The notes beneath the pieces are model-generated. The model saw nothing but the letters and a program-made list of their open reading frames with translations. It made no database searches and was not told where the DNA came from. A DNA stretch of 64,000 nt from Hydrogenophaga sp. Root209 (GTDB lineage Bacteria; Pseudomonadota; Gammaproteobacteria; Burkholderiales; Burkholderiaceae_C), in contig NZ_LMIE01000005.1 of assembly GCF_001428625.1 (NCBI RefSeq), forward strand, positions 117,001-181,000, given 5' to 3'. The translations under genes were made by a program, and so were the position numbers. Of this stretch, positions 18,290 to 27,330 are shown piece after piece. The first letter of the stretch is position 1; each line of letters starts with the position of its first letter.

Positions 18290-19645
18290 CTATTCGGCGC
18301 TGGCCTGCTGAACGCTGGCTGCGGCGTTGAGCTGCACCCGCTGCAGTTGGGCCACGGCATCGAAGCGGGCACGGGCCGACGGATTGATTGGAATGGACTC
18401 GCTCTGGCGAGCGATGGCCAGGGGATCTTGATGAACGCCGTTGTCGCGGAACTCGAAATGCAGGTGTGGGCCGGTGGATGCACCGGTGGAACCCACGGCG
18501 CCAATCCAGTCGCCCTGGCTGACCTTCTGGCCCTGGCGCACGCCAATGCGGCTCAGGTGGGCGAATACCGTGGTCTGGTTGCTGCGGTGGCGAATGTAGA
18601 TCACGTTGCCATAGCCGCGCTGCACGCCGGCGAATTCGACCACGCCGTCGCCGATGGTGCGCACCGGCGTGCCGGTGGGCGCGGCATAGTCCACGCCCAT
18701 GTGGGCCCTGCGCCCTCCCGTGATGGGGTGAAAGCGCATGCCATAGCCGCTGCTCACGCGTGAGAACTCCAGCGGGGAAGACAGGTAGAACTTGCGTGAG
18801 CTCTCGCCATTGAAGCCATAGTAGGCGCCGCGCTGGCCGGGTTCTTCAAACCACACGCCTTCGTGCTTGCGGCCGTTGTTGACGAACTCGGCGCTGAGCA
18901 CACGGCCGGTGCGCATGCTCTCGCCATCGGCCTCCAGGCTTTCATAAACCACGCTGAAGCGGTCGCCCTGGCGCAGGTCGCGGCGGAAGTCGATATCGCT
19001 GGAGAACATCTCGGCCAGTTGCACGGCGACTGGGTCGGGGATGTTGGCCGCGTCGGTGGCGGCGAACAGGGAGCTGCGGATCACGCCACTGGCCAGGCGG
19101 GCCGAAGCGGTGAGGTCGCCGGTTTCGAGCCGTGACTTGAAGCCCTGGGGGCTGTTCTCGATCACCAGGCGGGAGAACTTGCGGTCGTCGCCGGCGAGCC
19201 AGCGCGAGGTCAGGCGTTGCAGTTCCTGGCGGTCGTTGGTTTCAACGCTCACCAGGCGACCAGCGCGGCCTTGCAGCAACTGGCGGGCCGTGGGGTCGTT
19301 GCGCAGGAAACCCTGAGCTTCGGAGTCGACAACGCCCAGACGCTGCAACAGGCTTTGCGCCGTGTCGTCGCGCCGCGTCATTTCGCTGCGGAACAGCACG
19401 AAGTCGGTGGCGGGGGCACCGAGCAGGCCTGCAGAAGCGAATGCGGAGGGGTCGAGGGTTTCGACGATCTGGCGCACGGGGAGGTTGGAGGCGTCGGGTG
19501 CGAGCGGCGCGATACCGAAGGCGGTGACGCCAGTGCCCAGCAGCAACGCGCCGATGCCGCCCATGATGCGGCGGGGGTGCCTGGCGAGGCTCTGACGGGT
19601 GGCGTCGGTGACCTGGGTCAGCGAGTGGAGCAGCGAGCGGATCAA
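18290..19645 (-). CDS. M23-family peptidoglycan endopeptidase (LytM domain)
   Basis: This 451-residue envelope protein has a basic N-terminus, a transmembrane anchor at about residues 30-50 (GGIGALLLGTGVTAFGIAPL), a region of about 250 residues with LysM/OapA-like character, and a C-terminal LytM domain with zinc ligands in HPITGGRRAHMGVDYA near 335 and HLHFEF near 410. Such enzymes cut peptide cross-links of peptidoglycan. No ATG fits; I use the TTG at 19645, preceded by AGGAAA, which gives LIRSLLHSL. It is divergent from tyrS, a conserved betaproteobacterial arrangement. Confidence 0.9.
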   Translation of the reverse strand: MIRSLLHSLTQVTDATRQSLARHPRRIMGGIGALLLGTGVTAFGIAPLAPDASNLPVRQIVETLDPSAFASAGLLGAPATDFVLFRSEMTRRDDTAQSLLQRLGVVDSEAQGFLRNDPTARQLLQGRAGRLVSVETNDRQELQRLTSRWLAGDDRKFSRLVIENSPQGFKSRLETGDLTASARLASGVIRSSLFAATDAANIPDPVAVQLAEMFSSDIDFRRDLRQGDRFSVVYESLEADGESMRTGRVLSAEFVNNGRKHEGVWFEEPGQRGAYYGFNGESSRKFYLSSPLEFSRVSSGYGMRFHPITGGRRAHMGVDYAAPTGTPVRTIGDGVVEFAGVQRGYGNVIYIRHRSNQTTVFAHLSRIGVRQGQKVSQGDWIGAVGSTGASTGPHLHFEFRDNGVHQDPLAIARQSESIPINPSARARFDAVAQLQRVQLNAAASVQQASAE

Positions 19646-19845
19646 AATCGTTGTTTCCTGGGAAAAGTTCCAACGGTCCGTTGGATGGCACACACAGGCT
19701 GACAGGCCCAGCCGGAACAAGTTCACATGAAATGTGCCGAGGCGATGAGCTGGGTCTGAGATGTGCAAAAAACGCGCCAACTAAAATCCGTCACTCGGCG
19801 CGAAGTATAGCCAGCGCCATGTAGCCCGCATCTGAGAAAACGCGT

Positions 19846-21108
19846 ATGAAACCCAGCACCCAAGAAGCACAAAGTACTCACCAAAACCCTCCTGTTGAGA
19901 GCGTACTGACAGACGGTGTGAAAAATGCCTTGAGCGTGACACTCAGAGGGTGCGAAGAATTGATCCCTCAGGCCGACTGGGTCAAAAAATTGTCACAGTC
20001 GGAGAAGAGCGGGCAGCCCTTGCGCATCAAGTTGGGGCTGGACCCGACGGCGCCCGACATTCACATCGGCCACACGGTGGTGCTCAACAAGATGCGCCAG
20101 TTGCAGGACCTGGGGCATCAGGTGATCTTTCTCATTGGTGACTTCACCAGCCTGATCGGCGACCCCTCGGGCCGCAACAACACACGTCCTCCACTCACCA
20201 CCGAGCAGATCCAGGCCAACGCCGAGACCTACTACAAGCAGGCCAGCCTGGTGCTGGACCCGGCGCGCACCGAGATCCGCTACAACAGCGAATGGAGCCT
20301 GCCGCTGGGCTCGATGGGCATGATCCAGCTGGCGGCCAAGTACACGGTGGCGCGCATGATGGAGCGCAACGATTTCCACGACCGCTTCAAGGCCGGCACA
20401 CCGATCAGCGTGCACGAGTTCCTGTACCCGCTGATGCAAGGCTACGACTCGGTGGCGCTCAAGAGCGATCTGGAGTTGGGCGGCACCGACCAGAAGTTCA
20501 ACCTGCTGATGGGCCGGCACCTGCAGGCCGAATACGGCCAGGAGCCGCAATGCATCCTGACGATGCCGCTGCTCGAAGGTCTCGACGGTGTGGACAAGAT
20601 GTCCAAGAGCAAGAACAACTACATCGGCATCACAGAGACCGCGAACTCGATGTTCGCCAAGGTGCTGAGCATTTCCGACACGTTGATGTGGCGCTGGTAC
20701 ACGCTGCTGTCGTTCCAGTCGCTGGCGCACATCGAGTCGTTGAAGCAGGCGATTGCCCAGGGTGCGAACCCGAAGGACGCGAAGGTGGCGCTGGCCAAGG
20801 AAATCACCACACGGTTCCACAGCGCTGCCGCGGCCGATGCGGCCGAGCAGGACTTCATCAACCGCAGCAAGGGCGGTGTGCCGGACGAGATTCCCGAGGT
20901 GTCTTTGTCGGGCGCGCCGATGGGCATTGGTTCGTTGTTGAAGTCGTCGGGCCTGGCACCTTCCACCAGCGAGGCCAACCGATTGATCGAGGGCGGTGGT
21001 GTGCGTGTGGATGGGGCTGTGATCAGCGACAAGGGCTTGAAGCTGCCTGCGGGGACGTTTGTGGTGCAGGTGGGGAAGCGGAAGTTTGCTCGGGTTTCGC
21101 TTGCCTGA
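19846..21108 (+). CDS. tyrS: Tyrosyl-tRNA synthetase
   Basis: This 420-residue class I synthetase charges tRNA-Tyr. The HIGH motif is DIHIGHT near 71, the KMSKS motif is DKMSKSKNN near 249, and a C-terminal S4 RNA-binding domain runs from about 350 to the end (SEANRLIEGGGVRVDG). The domain order matches the shorter TyrRS type common in betaproteobacteria. An N-terminal extension of about 20 residues (MKPSTQEAQSTHQNPP) is low-complexity. A large inverted-repeat element follows its stop. Confidence 0.97.
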   Translation: MKPSTQEAQSTHQNPPVESVLTDGVKNALSVTLRGCEELIPQADWVKKLSQSEKSGQPLRIKLGLDPTAPDIHIGHTVVLNKMRQLQDLGHQVIFLIGDFTSLIGDPSGRNNTRPPLTTEQIQANAETYYKQASLVLDPARTEIRYNSEWSLPLGSMGMIQLAAKYTVARMMERNDFHDRFKAGTPISVHEFLYPLMQGYDSVALKSDLELGGTDQKFNLLMGRHLQAEYGQEPQCILTMPLLEGLDGVDKMSKSKNNYIGITETANSMFAKVLSISDTLMWRWYTLLSFQSLAHIESLKQAIAQGANPKDAKVALAKEITTRFHSAAAADAAEQDFINRSKGGVPDEIPEVSLSGAPMGIGSLLKSSGLAPSTSEANRLIEGGGVRVDGAVISDKGLKLPAGTFVVQVGKRKFARVSLA

Positions 21109-21135
21109 CTTCCGTTTCGTTCATTGACCTCGCGG

Positions 21136-21357
21136 GATCGGAGCGGCACGGCGCTCTGCTCCGCGAATGTCCCCCGGGGCCTGCGGCCCCTCCTCCTTGA
21201 TTTCGCTGCGCAGAGCGCCGTGCCGCTCCGATCTGACGAGATGTGGGCACACCGACGTTGGCGTGCTGAGATGTTGGCTGCTGGCTGAATCGGGGTGGAC
21301 GGCGCAGCGAAATAAAGGGGGAGGCGGCCCCAGGCCGACGGAGGACATTCGCGGAGC
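21136..21357. repeat. Complex inverted-repeat element between tyrS and the ankyrin gene
   Basis: Two nested inverted repeats fill this convergent intergenic space. A 24-bp perfect pair lies at 21136-21159 and 21210-21233 (it begins GATCGGAGCGGCACGG). A second, diverged pair about 55 bp long lies at 21158-21211 and 21302-21357; its ends match perfectly (GCTCCGCGAATGTCC with GGACATTCGCGGAGC, and TTTCGCTGCGC with GCGCAGCGAAA) while the centre differs at several positions. RNA from either strand would fold strongly, so it may serve as a two-way terminator, but no T-run follows. It looks like a dispersed chromosomal repeat. Confidence 0.85.
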
Positions 21358-21386
21358 TGTCCGCCCCGGTTCGGCCAGCGAAGAAG

Positions 21387-22067
21387 CTACCGGCCCCCAG
21401 CCTTCTCCAACATCAAAACCATCGCCGAGTAACCACGCGACCGCGCCAAAGCCAGCGGCGTCTGACCATGCCGATCCGCCAGTTGCAGGTTCGCACCCGC
21501 ATCGATCAAGGCCTTGAGGGTGGCCTGGTGGCGCGGGCCGCCATCGCCCAACACAACGGCCTCGATCGCGGCCGTCCAATGCAGGTTGTTCACATGGTCC
21601 AGCGGTGCACCGGCAGCGATCAATTGGCGCACCACGCCATCGTGGCCGAGATGCGCCGCGGCGATGAGGGCGGTGCCGTCGTAGCGGCTGGTGGTCTGCT
21701 TCGCGCTCGCACCCAGGCGCAGCAACACACGCAACGTTTCCTCATCGTCGGCGACCGAGGCGATCGTCACCGCGTCGTAGCGGTCGTTCTCGAGCCGGTT
21801 GATGTCGGCACCCGCCTTGACCAGGGCAGCAATCGCATCGCGTTGGCGAGCAAAGGTGGCCACGTGCAGCGGCGTGCGGCCGTGCGTGTCGGTGGCGTTC
21901 ACCGCCGCGCCACCCGCCACCACGCGCGCGATCTTTGCTGCATCATCTTGGAGGGCCGCTGCGTGCATCCCGGTGTAGGTCGCCGCTTCGGTCGCGCTGG
22001 GGGCGACCTGGGCTTGAGCAGTTGCACCATTGAACGCCAGTGCAAGAACCAGCAGCAGCGTCTTCAT
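21387..22067 (-). CDS. Secreted ankyrin-repeat protein
   Basis: This 226-residue protein starts with a signal peptide (MKTLLLVLALAFNGATAQAQ) and then has about five ankyrin repeats, for example GRTPLHVATFARQRDAIAAL, LVKAGADINRLEN, GTALIAAAHLGHDGVVRQL and GQTPLALARSRGYSAMVLML. It is probably a periplasmic protein-binding scaffold. Its ATG overlaps the stop of the HbpS-like gene by 4 bases, so both are made together; ankyrin partners of this kind often inhibit or protect a neighbouring secreted protein. Confidence 0.88.
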   Translation of the reverse strand: MKTLLLVLALAFNGATAQAQVAPSATEAATYTGMHAAALQDDAAKIARVVAGGAAVNATDTHGRTPLHVATFARQRDAIAALVKAGADINRLENDRYDAVTIASVADDEETLRVLLRLGASAKQTTSRYDGTALIAAAHLGHDGVVRQLIAAGAPLDHVNNLHWTAAIEAVVLGDGGPRHQATLKALIDAGANLQLADRHGQTPLALARSRGYSAMVLMLEKAGGR

Positions 22068-22555
22068 TTCAGCAGCTCGGCCACCTTGGCAATGCCCGCG
22101 TTCGCGCATTGCTCGTCCAGATGACCACCGGGCGCACCGCCCACACCCACCGCGCCGATGACCTCGTTGCCCACCTTCACCGGCACACCGCCGCCCAGCA
22201 CCAGGAAGCCCGGAATGTCCACCAGCGTCGCGGCACCGGGATTCTTCTGCACGTTCTCCAGCATGGCGCCTGTGGTGTTGCGCGCCGAAGCCGAGGTGTA
22301 GGCCTTGCCTTGCGCGGCTGCCAGGGTGTGCGGGCCGGCGTTGTCGGCGCGCTGCAGGGCCCGCAGGGTGCCGGCGCGATCCACCACGGCGGCCGTCACG
22401 TTGTAGCCGCCAGCGCTGCACGACGCGACGGTGGCGGCGGCGATCTGGTTGGCCAGGTCCAGCGACATGTTTTTCTCCACGCGCACGGCCTGGGCGCTGG
22501 CGGCGGTGGCGATCAGGGTCATGGCGAGGAAGGACGTCTTTGCAAGGAAGGTCAT
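22064..22555 (-). CDS. GlcG/HbpS-family secreted protein
   Basis: This 163-residue protein has a signal peptide (LAMTLIATAASAQA) followed by a GlcG/HbpS domain: LANQIAAATVASCSAGGYNV, VVDRAGTLRALQRAD, and VPVKVGNEVIGAVGVGGAPGG. Some HbpS proteins bind haem and modulate a two-component system, but the family also contains proteins with no known ligand. A GGAG ribosome site precedes the ATG. It is the first gene of a pair with the ankyrin protein, and the upstream region carries CTACGCG repeats next to a FixJ-like regulator gene. Confidence 0.88.
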   Translation of the reverse strand: MTFLAKTSFLAMTLIATAASAQAVRVEKNMSLDLANQIAAATVASCSAGGYNVTAAVVDRAGTLRALQRADNAGPHTLAAAQGKAYTSASARNTTGAMLENVQKNPGAATLVDIPGFLVLGGGVPVKVGNEVIGAVGVGGAPGGHLDEQCANAGIAKVAELLK

Positions 22556-22637
22556 GGTGTTCTCCGGTGGTGTTGAACGGTTCGATCAACCGTGGGAGAA
22601 CTGTAAAAATTCGCGCGGCAAACCACCATTCGGACAG

Positions 22638-22666
22638 CTACGCGCGGCCCTCCGTAGAACTACGCG
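22638..22666. promoter_or_regulatory. Putative response-regulator binding site upstream of the HbpS/ankyrin pair
   Basis: CTACGCG occurs twice in the same orientation, at 22638-22644 and 22660-22666, exactly 22 bases (two helical turns) apart. The second copy is also half of the inverted repeat CGTAG-AA-CTACG (22653-22664). The site is about 83-110 bases upstream of the HbpS-like ATG and overlaps the end of the FixJ-like gene. The arrangement fits an activator dimer site, most simply for the adjacent regulator; this is inference. Confidence 0.5.
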
Positions 22667-23301
22667 GTGCCGTTGGCGCCATCCGCGTCAACCAGCGCGG
22701 CGTAGTGGCGGATCAGCTGCGCCAGCGACGGCGCCTGCAGCTTGGCAAACAGGTTGGCGCGGTGGGTTTCCACCGTGCGTGGCGAGAGGCCCAGCGCGCG
22801 GCCGATCTCCTTGTTGGTCAGGCCCTCGACGATCAGGCCCAGCACCTCACGCTCGCGCTCGGAGAGTTGCGCATAGCGCTCACGCGCCGCGCGGTCGGCC
22901 TGGTAGCGCTGGCGCGAACGCACATGTTGGCGCACAGCGTTCTGCAGCGCTTCGAGCAGGGCCTCGTCGTTCACCGGCTTTTCCAGGAACTCGGCTGCGC
23001 CCGCCTTGAAAGCGCGGCGGCACATGTCCACCGTGCCGTGGCCGGTGAGCATGATCACCGGCTGGTCCACGCCCTGCGCCACCAGCGTGTCAAGCACGGC
23101 CAGCCCGCTGATGCCGGGCATGCGCACGTCGAGCACGATGGCGCCGATGGCTTCGCGGTCGAAGGTGCTCAGAAAGGCCTGCGGGTCGCTCCAGGGCTGC
23201 ACGCGCAGGCCCACGGTGCCGATCAGCAGGGCCAGGCTGTCGCGCACGGCTTGGTCGTCGTCGATCAGGTGCACGGTGGGGGAGAGGGTGTCGGTGCTCA
23301 C
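22660..23301 (-). CDS. FixJ/NarL-type response regulator
   Basis: This 213-residue regulator has a receiver domain (acidic pair in HLIDDDQA near 11, phospho-acceptor Asp in IVLDVRMPG near 56, Thr in MLTGHG, Lys in LEKPV near 106) and a LuxR-type HTH at about residues 145-205 (LSEREREVLGLIVEGLTNKE, RTVETHRANLFAKL). The start is a GTG at 23301 that overlaps the stop of the sensor kinase gene (GTGA), so the pair is coupled. No target is certain; the HbpS/ankyrin pair just downstream is the best candidate. Confidence 0.93.
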   Translation of the reverse strand: MSTDTLSPTVHLIDDDQAVRDSLALLIGTVGLRVQPWSDPQAFLSTFDREAIGAIVLDVRMPGISGLAVLDTLVAQGVDQPVIMLTGHGTVDMCRRAFKAGAAEFLEKPVNDEALLEALQNAVRQHVRSRQRYQADRAARERYAQLSEREREVLGLIVEGLTNKEIGRALGLSPRTVETHRANLFAKLQAPSLAQLIRHYAALVDADGANGTA

Positions 23302-24764
23302 GCTGCGTCTCCCGCCAAAGGCAGTCGCAATCGGAACACCGCGCCACCGGTGGTTGCGTTGGCGGCCGAGAGCGAGCCACCCATGCTGCTGGCCAGCGTC
23401 TCGCACAGGCTCAGCCCCAGGCCCAGACCGCCTTCGCGCGTGGAGAAGAACGGCTCGAACAGGCGCGGCAACACCTCGGGCGCGATGCCTGGTCCGTTGT
23501 CAGCCACCGCGAGTTCGCCCAGACCATCGACCGTGCGCAAGGTGAGCGTGAGCCGGCGCTGCGCGGCGGGCACCTGCTCCAGGGCCTGCAGCGCGTTGAC
23601 GATCAGGTTGTGCACGATCTGGTCGAGCGCCACCGGATCGGCCATCACGTCGAGCGCGGGTGCGCCGTCCAACGCCGGCGCCACACCCCGGCGCTGGCAC
23701 TCGGGTTCCAGCAGATGGAGTGCGCGGCGCACGGCGTCCACCGCATCGACGGACTGGCGCTGTCCGGCGCTGTCGGGACGCTCCACCGCGCGGCGCAGCC
23801 GGCCCACCACCTCGGCGGCGCGGCGGGCCTGCGCCGCGGCCTGCGCCATGGCAGCACGCGCGGTGGCCAGTTCGGGTGGGTCGTCATCCAGCAGGCGCTG
23901 CGCGGCCTGGGTGTTGGCCAGCACCGCGGTCAGGGGTTGGTTGAGTTCGTGCGCCATGCCGGCGGCGAGTTCGCCCAGCGTGTTCAACCGCGCCACCTGA
24001 CCCAGACGCAGCAGCTCTTCGGCGCGGCGGCGCGCCATGCGCTGGCGCTGCAGGTGCCGCACCGCCGCCAGCAATGCGGCCACCGCGAGCGTCCAGGCCA
24101 GCATGCGGGCCCAGGGCAACTGGCGCCAGCCCACGGTTTGTGTGGCGACCACGTCGAAAGGCTGGCTCTCGGCGGCCACCACCTTGTGGAATGCGAAGCG
24201 CGAGCCGGCCTGAAGCCGCCCGGGCTGGATCGGGTGGTGTTGTCCCGCCAGCACCAGCTCGACCCGCACCGCGCTGGTCTCTGCCGCCATCGGCCACTCC
24301 GTCCACGGCACCAGGGCCTGCAGGTCGATGGTGAGCGCGTAGCTGGCGGGCTCCGAGGCGAGCACCAGCCGGTAGCGGCCGCTCTGCAGGTCCAGCGGCG
24401 CGAGCGCGGCGCGGCCGCTCTGGCGCGACAGGCGTTCGGCCTCGGCCAGCCCGGGGTCGGTCCACGGGGTGGTGGCGTCGCTGCGCTGCACCGAGAGGAT
24501 GCGCGGGTAGAGCGCGGGCAGGCGCTGCTCCGGGGAGCCGGTGTGGGGTGCGGCGGGCGCGGGCTGTAGCAGTGCGAGCGTGGCCAATATCGCGTCGTGC
24601 TGCACCACCTGCTGGCTCAGCAGCCGGTGCACGATGCGTGCGTCGGTCTCGAAGAGGGCGCGTTGCTGTTCCAGCGACTGGCGCGCGATGGCGGCCGCGC
24701 CGGCCAGGGCGATCACCGCCCCGCCGACCACCCACCACCACGAGAAACGCCAGGGCTGCCGCAT
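23298..24764 (-). CDS. Membrane-bound sensor histidine kinase
   Basis: This 488-residue kinase has a first transmembrane helix at about residues 8-27, a periplasmic sensor region of about 180 residues, a second helix near 220-240 (MLAWTLAVAALLAAVRHL), a HisKA domain with the phospho-acceptor in GMAHELNQPLTAVLAN near 270, and a HATPase domain (HNLIVNALQAL, DNGPGI, EGGLGLGLSLCE). The HELNQPL box is typical of the FixL/DctB-like group paired with FixJ-type regulators. It follows glgP by 41 bases on the same strand, so it may be expressed from the glycogen operon. Confidence 0.93.
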   Translation of the reverse strand: MRQPWRFSWWWVVGGAVIALAGAAAIARQSLEQQRALFETDARIVHRLLSQQVVQHDAILATLALLQPAPAAPHTGSPEQRLPALYPRILSVQRSDATTPWTDPGLAEAERLSRQSGRAALAPLDLQSGRYRLVLASEPASYALTIDLQALVPWTEWPMAAETSAVRVELVLAGQHHPIQPGRLQAGSRFAFHKVVAAESQPFDVVATQTVGWRQLPWARMLAWTLAVAALLAAVRHLQRQRMARRRAEELLRLGQVARLNTLGELAAGMAHELNQPLTAVLANTQAAQRLLDDDPPELATARAAMAQAAAQARRAAEVVGRLRRAVERPDSAGQRQSVDAVDAVRRALHLLEPECQRRGVAPALDGAPALDVMADPVALDQIVHNLIVNALQALEQVPAAQRRLTLTLRTVDGLGELAVADNGPGIAPEVLPRLFEPFFSTREGGLGLGLSLCETLASSMGGSLSAANATTGGAVFRLRLPLAGDAA

Positions 24765-24805
24765 GCCGCGGATTCTGGCACGCGCCTTCGCGGCGCGGCA
24801 CCGTT

Positions 24806-27274
24806 TCAGGGGAACAGGGGTTTGACGTTCCAGATCTCGTCGGCGTACTCGCGGATGGTGCGGTCGGACGAAAAATGCCCCATGCCGGCCACGTTCATGA
24901 TGGCGTGTCGCGTCCATTCGCCCGGGTTGCGGTAGAGCGTATCGACCTTGTGCTGCGTGACCAGGTAGTCGGTGTAGTCGGCCAGCAGCAGGTAGTAGTC
25001 GGACTCCAATAGCGTGCGCGTGATGTCCTGGAAACGCGCGGGCTCCTCGGGGCTGAAGGCGCCCTCGGCGATGCGGTCGATGGCGGTCTTGAGGTCGTAG
25101 TTGTGGTCGTAGTAGCGGCGCGGGTTGTAGCCGCTGGCGCGCAGGGCCGCCACCTGCTCGGTGCGGTGGCCGAAGATGAAGATGTGCTCCAGGCCCACGT
25201 GTTCGGCGATCTCGATGTTGGCGCCGTCCCAGGTGCCGATGGTGAGCGCACCGTTGAGCGCGAACTTCATGTTGCCGGTACCCGAGGCCTCGGTGCCGGC
25301 GGTGGAGATCTGCTCGGAGAGATCGGCCGCGGGGATGATCACCTCGGCCAGCGACACGCGGTAGTTGGGGATGAACACCACCTTGAGCTTGTCACCGATG
25401 CGCTTGTCGTGGTTGACCACACGCGCCACGTCGTTGATGAGCTTGATCACCAGCTTGGCCATGAAATAGGCCGAAGCCGCCTTGCCGGCAAACACCACCG
25501 TGCGCGGCACCCAGTCGGCGTGCGGGTGCGCCAGGATCTGCTGGTAGCGCGTGACCACGTGCAGCACATTGAGCAGTTGGCGCTTGTACTCGTGCATGCG
25601 CTTGATCTGCACGTCGAACAGGCTGGCCGGGTTCACGATCACGCCGGTCTCGGTGGCGATGCGCTTGGCCAGCCGGTGTTTGTTCTGCGCCTTGGCATCC
25701 TGGAAGGCGCTGACGAATTCGGGGTCGGTGGCCAGCGGGCGCAGCTGTTCGAGCTCATCCAGGTTGCGCCGCCAGGTGGTGCCGATGCGTGCGTCGATCA
25801 GGCTCGCCAGAGGCCGGTTGGCCTGCGAAAGCCAGCGCCGCGGCGTGATGCCGTTGGTCTTGTTGCAGAAGCGCTCGGGGTAGAGCCGCGCGAAGTCGGC
25901 AAAGATGGTCTGCACCATCAGCTGGCTGTGCAGGGCCGACACACCGTTGACCTTGTGGCTGGCCAGCACCGAGAGGTAGGCCATGCGCACGCGGCGCTGG
26001 CCGCGTTCGTCGATCAGCGACACCCGGCGCAGCAGGTCGTTTTCACCGGGGAAGCGCTCGTGCACCTCGGCCAGGAAGATCGCGTTGAGGTCGTAAATGA
26101 TGCGCAGGTGGCGCGGCAGCAGGCGGCCCAGCAACTCCACCGGCCAGGTCTCCAGCGCTTCCTGCATCAACGTGTGGTTGGTGTAGCTGAACACGCGTTT
26201 GCAGATGCCCCAGGCGGTGTCCCACTCCAGGCCCTGCTCGTCGACCAGCAGGCGCATGAGCTCGGGCACGGCCAGCGCGGGGTGGGTGTCGTTGAGGTGG
26301 ATCGCCACGCGGTCGGCGAACAGCACAAAGTCGCCCTGGTGCTTGAGGAAGCGGCGCACGATGTCCTGCAGCGAGGCGCTGACGAAGAAATACTCCTGGC
26401 GCAGGCGCAGTTCCTTGCCGTGGTCGGTGCTGTCGTCGGGGTAGAGCACGCGCGAGACGTTTTCCGACTCGTTCTTGGCCTCCACCGCGCGCATGTAGTC
26501 GCCCTTGTTGAAGGCGTCGAGGTTGATGCCGCTGGTGGCGCGCGCGGTCCACAGCCGCATGGTGGCCACGCTGCTGAGTTCGTGGCCGGGCACGCCCGAG
26601 TCGTACGCGGTGGCAATCACATCGTCGGTCTCGACCCAGCGCACGTGGCCATCGGCCTGCACCAGGCGCCCGCCGAACTGCACCGTGTAGCTGAACTCCG
26701 GGCGCATGAACTCCCAGGGGTTGCCGTTGACCAGCCAGTAGTCGGGCTCTTCCACCTGGCGGCCATCGACGATGCGCTGCGCGAACATGCCGTAGTCGTA
26801 GCGAATGCCGTAACCCATGCCGGGGATGCCCACGGTGGCCATGGAGTCGAGGAAACAGGCCGCCAGCCGTCCCAGGCCGCCGTTGCCCAGGCCGGCGTCG
26901 GCCTCAAGGTCGATCAGCGCTTCGAAGTCCACGCCGAGCTGGGTGCACGCGGTGCGGGCCTCGTCGAGGATGCCCACCGACAACAGGGCGTTGGTCAGCG
27001 CGCGCCCGGTGAGGAACTCCATCGACAGGTAGTACACGCGCTTGGCGTCGCTGTCCTGCGAGGTGGCCAGGGTCTCGCGCCAGCGGTGCATCATGCGGTC
27101 GCGCACGGCGTGGAACAGGGCGAAGAGCCAATCGCGCTGGGTGGCCGAACGCGGGTCGCGGCCGACCGAGTAGATCAACCGGTTGGCGATGGACTTGCGC
27201 AAGGCGTCCACGCCGTTGTCCAGGTGGTCGTATTCGAACGGGACGGGATCGGGGGTGGGCTGCGTGTTGGTCAT
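24806..27274 (-). CDS. glgP: Glycogen/starch phosphorylase
   Basis: This 822-residue enzyme releases glucose 1-phosphate from alpha-1,4-glucan ends with pyridoxal phosphate. Visible are EADAGLGNGGLGRLAACFLD near 110, the glucan site region NDTHPALAVPELMRLL near 330, NPASLFDVQIKRMHEYKRQL near 545 and the PLP-binding lysine in EASGTGNMKFALNGAL near 665. Length is usual. It is the last glg gene in the operon; the ATG at 27274 follows glgA by 56 bases. Confidence 0.97.
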   Translation of the reverse strand: MTNTQPTPDPVPFEYDHLDNGVDALRKSIANRLIYSVGRDPRSATQRDWLFALFHAVRDRMMHRWRETLATSQDSDAKRVYYLSMEFLTGRALTNALLSVGILDEARTACTQLGVDFEALIDLEADAGLGNGGLGRLAACFLDSMATVGIPGMGYGIRYDYGMFAQRIVDGRQVEEPDYWLVNGNPWEFMRPEFSYTVQFGGRLVQADGHVRWVETDDVIATAYDSGVPGHELSSVATMRLWTARATSGINLDAFNKGDYMRAVEAKNESENVSRVLYPDDSTDHGKELRLRQEYFFVSASLQDIVRRFLKHQGDFVLFADRVAIHLNDTHPALAVPELMRLLVDEQGLEWDTAWGICKRVFSYTNHTLMQEALETWPVELLGRLLPRHLRIIYDLNAIFLAEVHERFPGENDLLRRVSLIDERGQRRVRMAYLSVLASHKVNGVSALHSQLMVQTIFADFARLYPERFCNKTNGITPRRWLSQANRPLASLIDARIGTTWRRNLDELEQLRPLATDPEFVSAFQDAKAQNKHRLAKRIATETGVIVNPASLFDVQIKRMHEYKRQLLNVLHVVTRYQQILAHPHADWVPRTVVFAGKAASAYFMAKLVIKLINDVARVVNHDKRIGDKLKVVFIPNYRVSLAEVIIPAADLSEQISTAGTEASGTGNMKFALNGALTIGTWDGANIEIAEHVGLEHIFIFGHRTEQVAALRASGYNPRRYYDHNYDLKTAIDRIAEGAFSPEEPARFQDITRTLLESDYYLLLADYTDYLVTQHKVDTLYRNPGEWTRHAIMNVAGMGHFSSDRTIREYADEIWNVKPLFP

Positions 27275-27330
27275 GGCGTTGGGGCGTTCGTTGGGGTGCT
27301 GAAGGGCAATGGCAATAAACGTGCAGGCGC

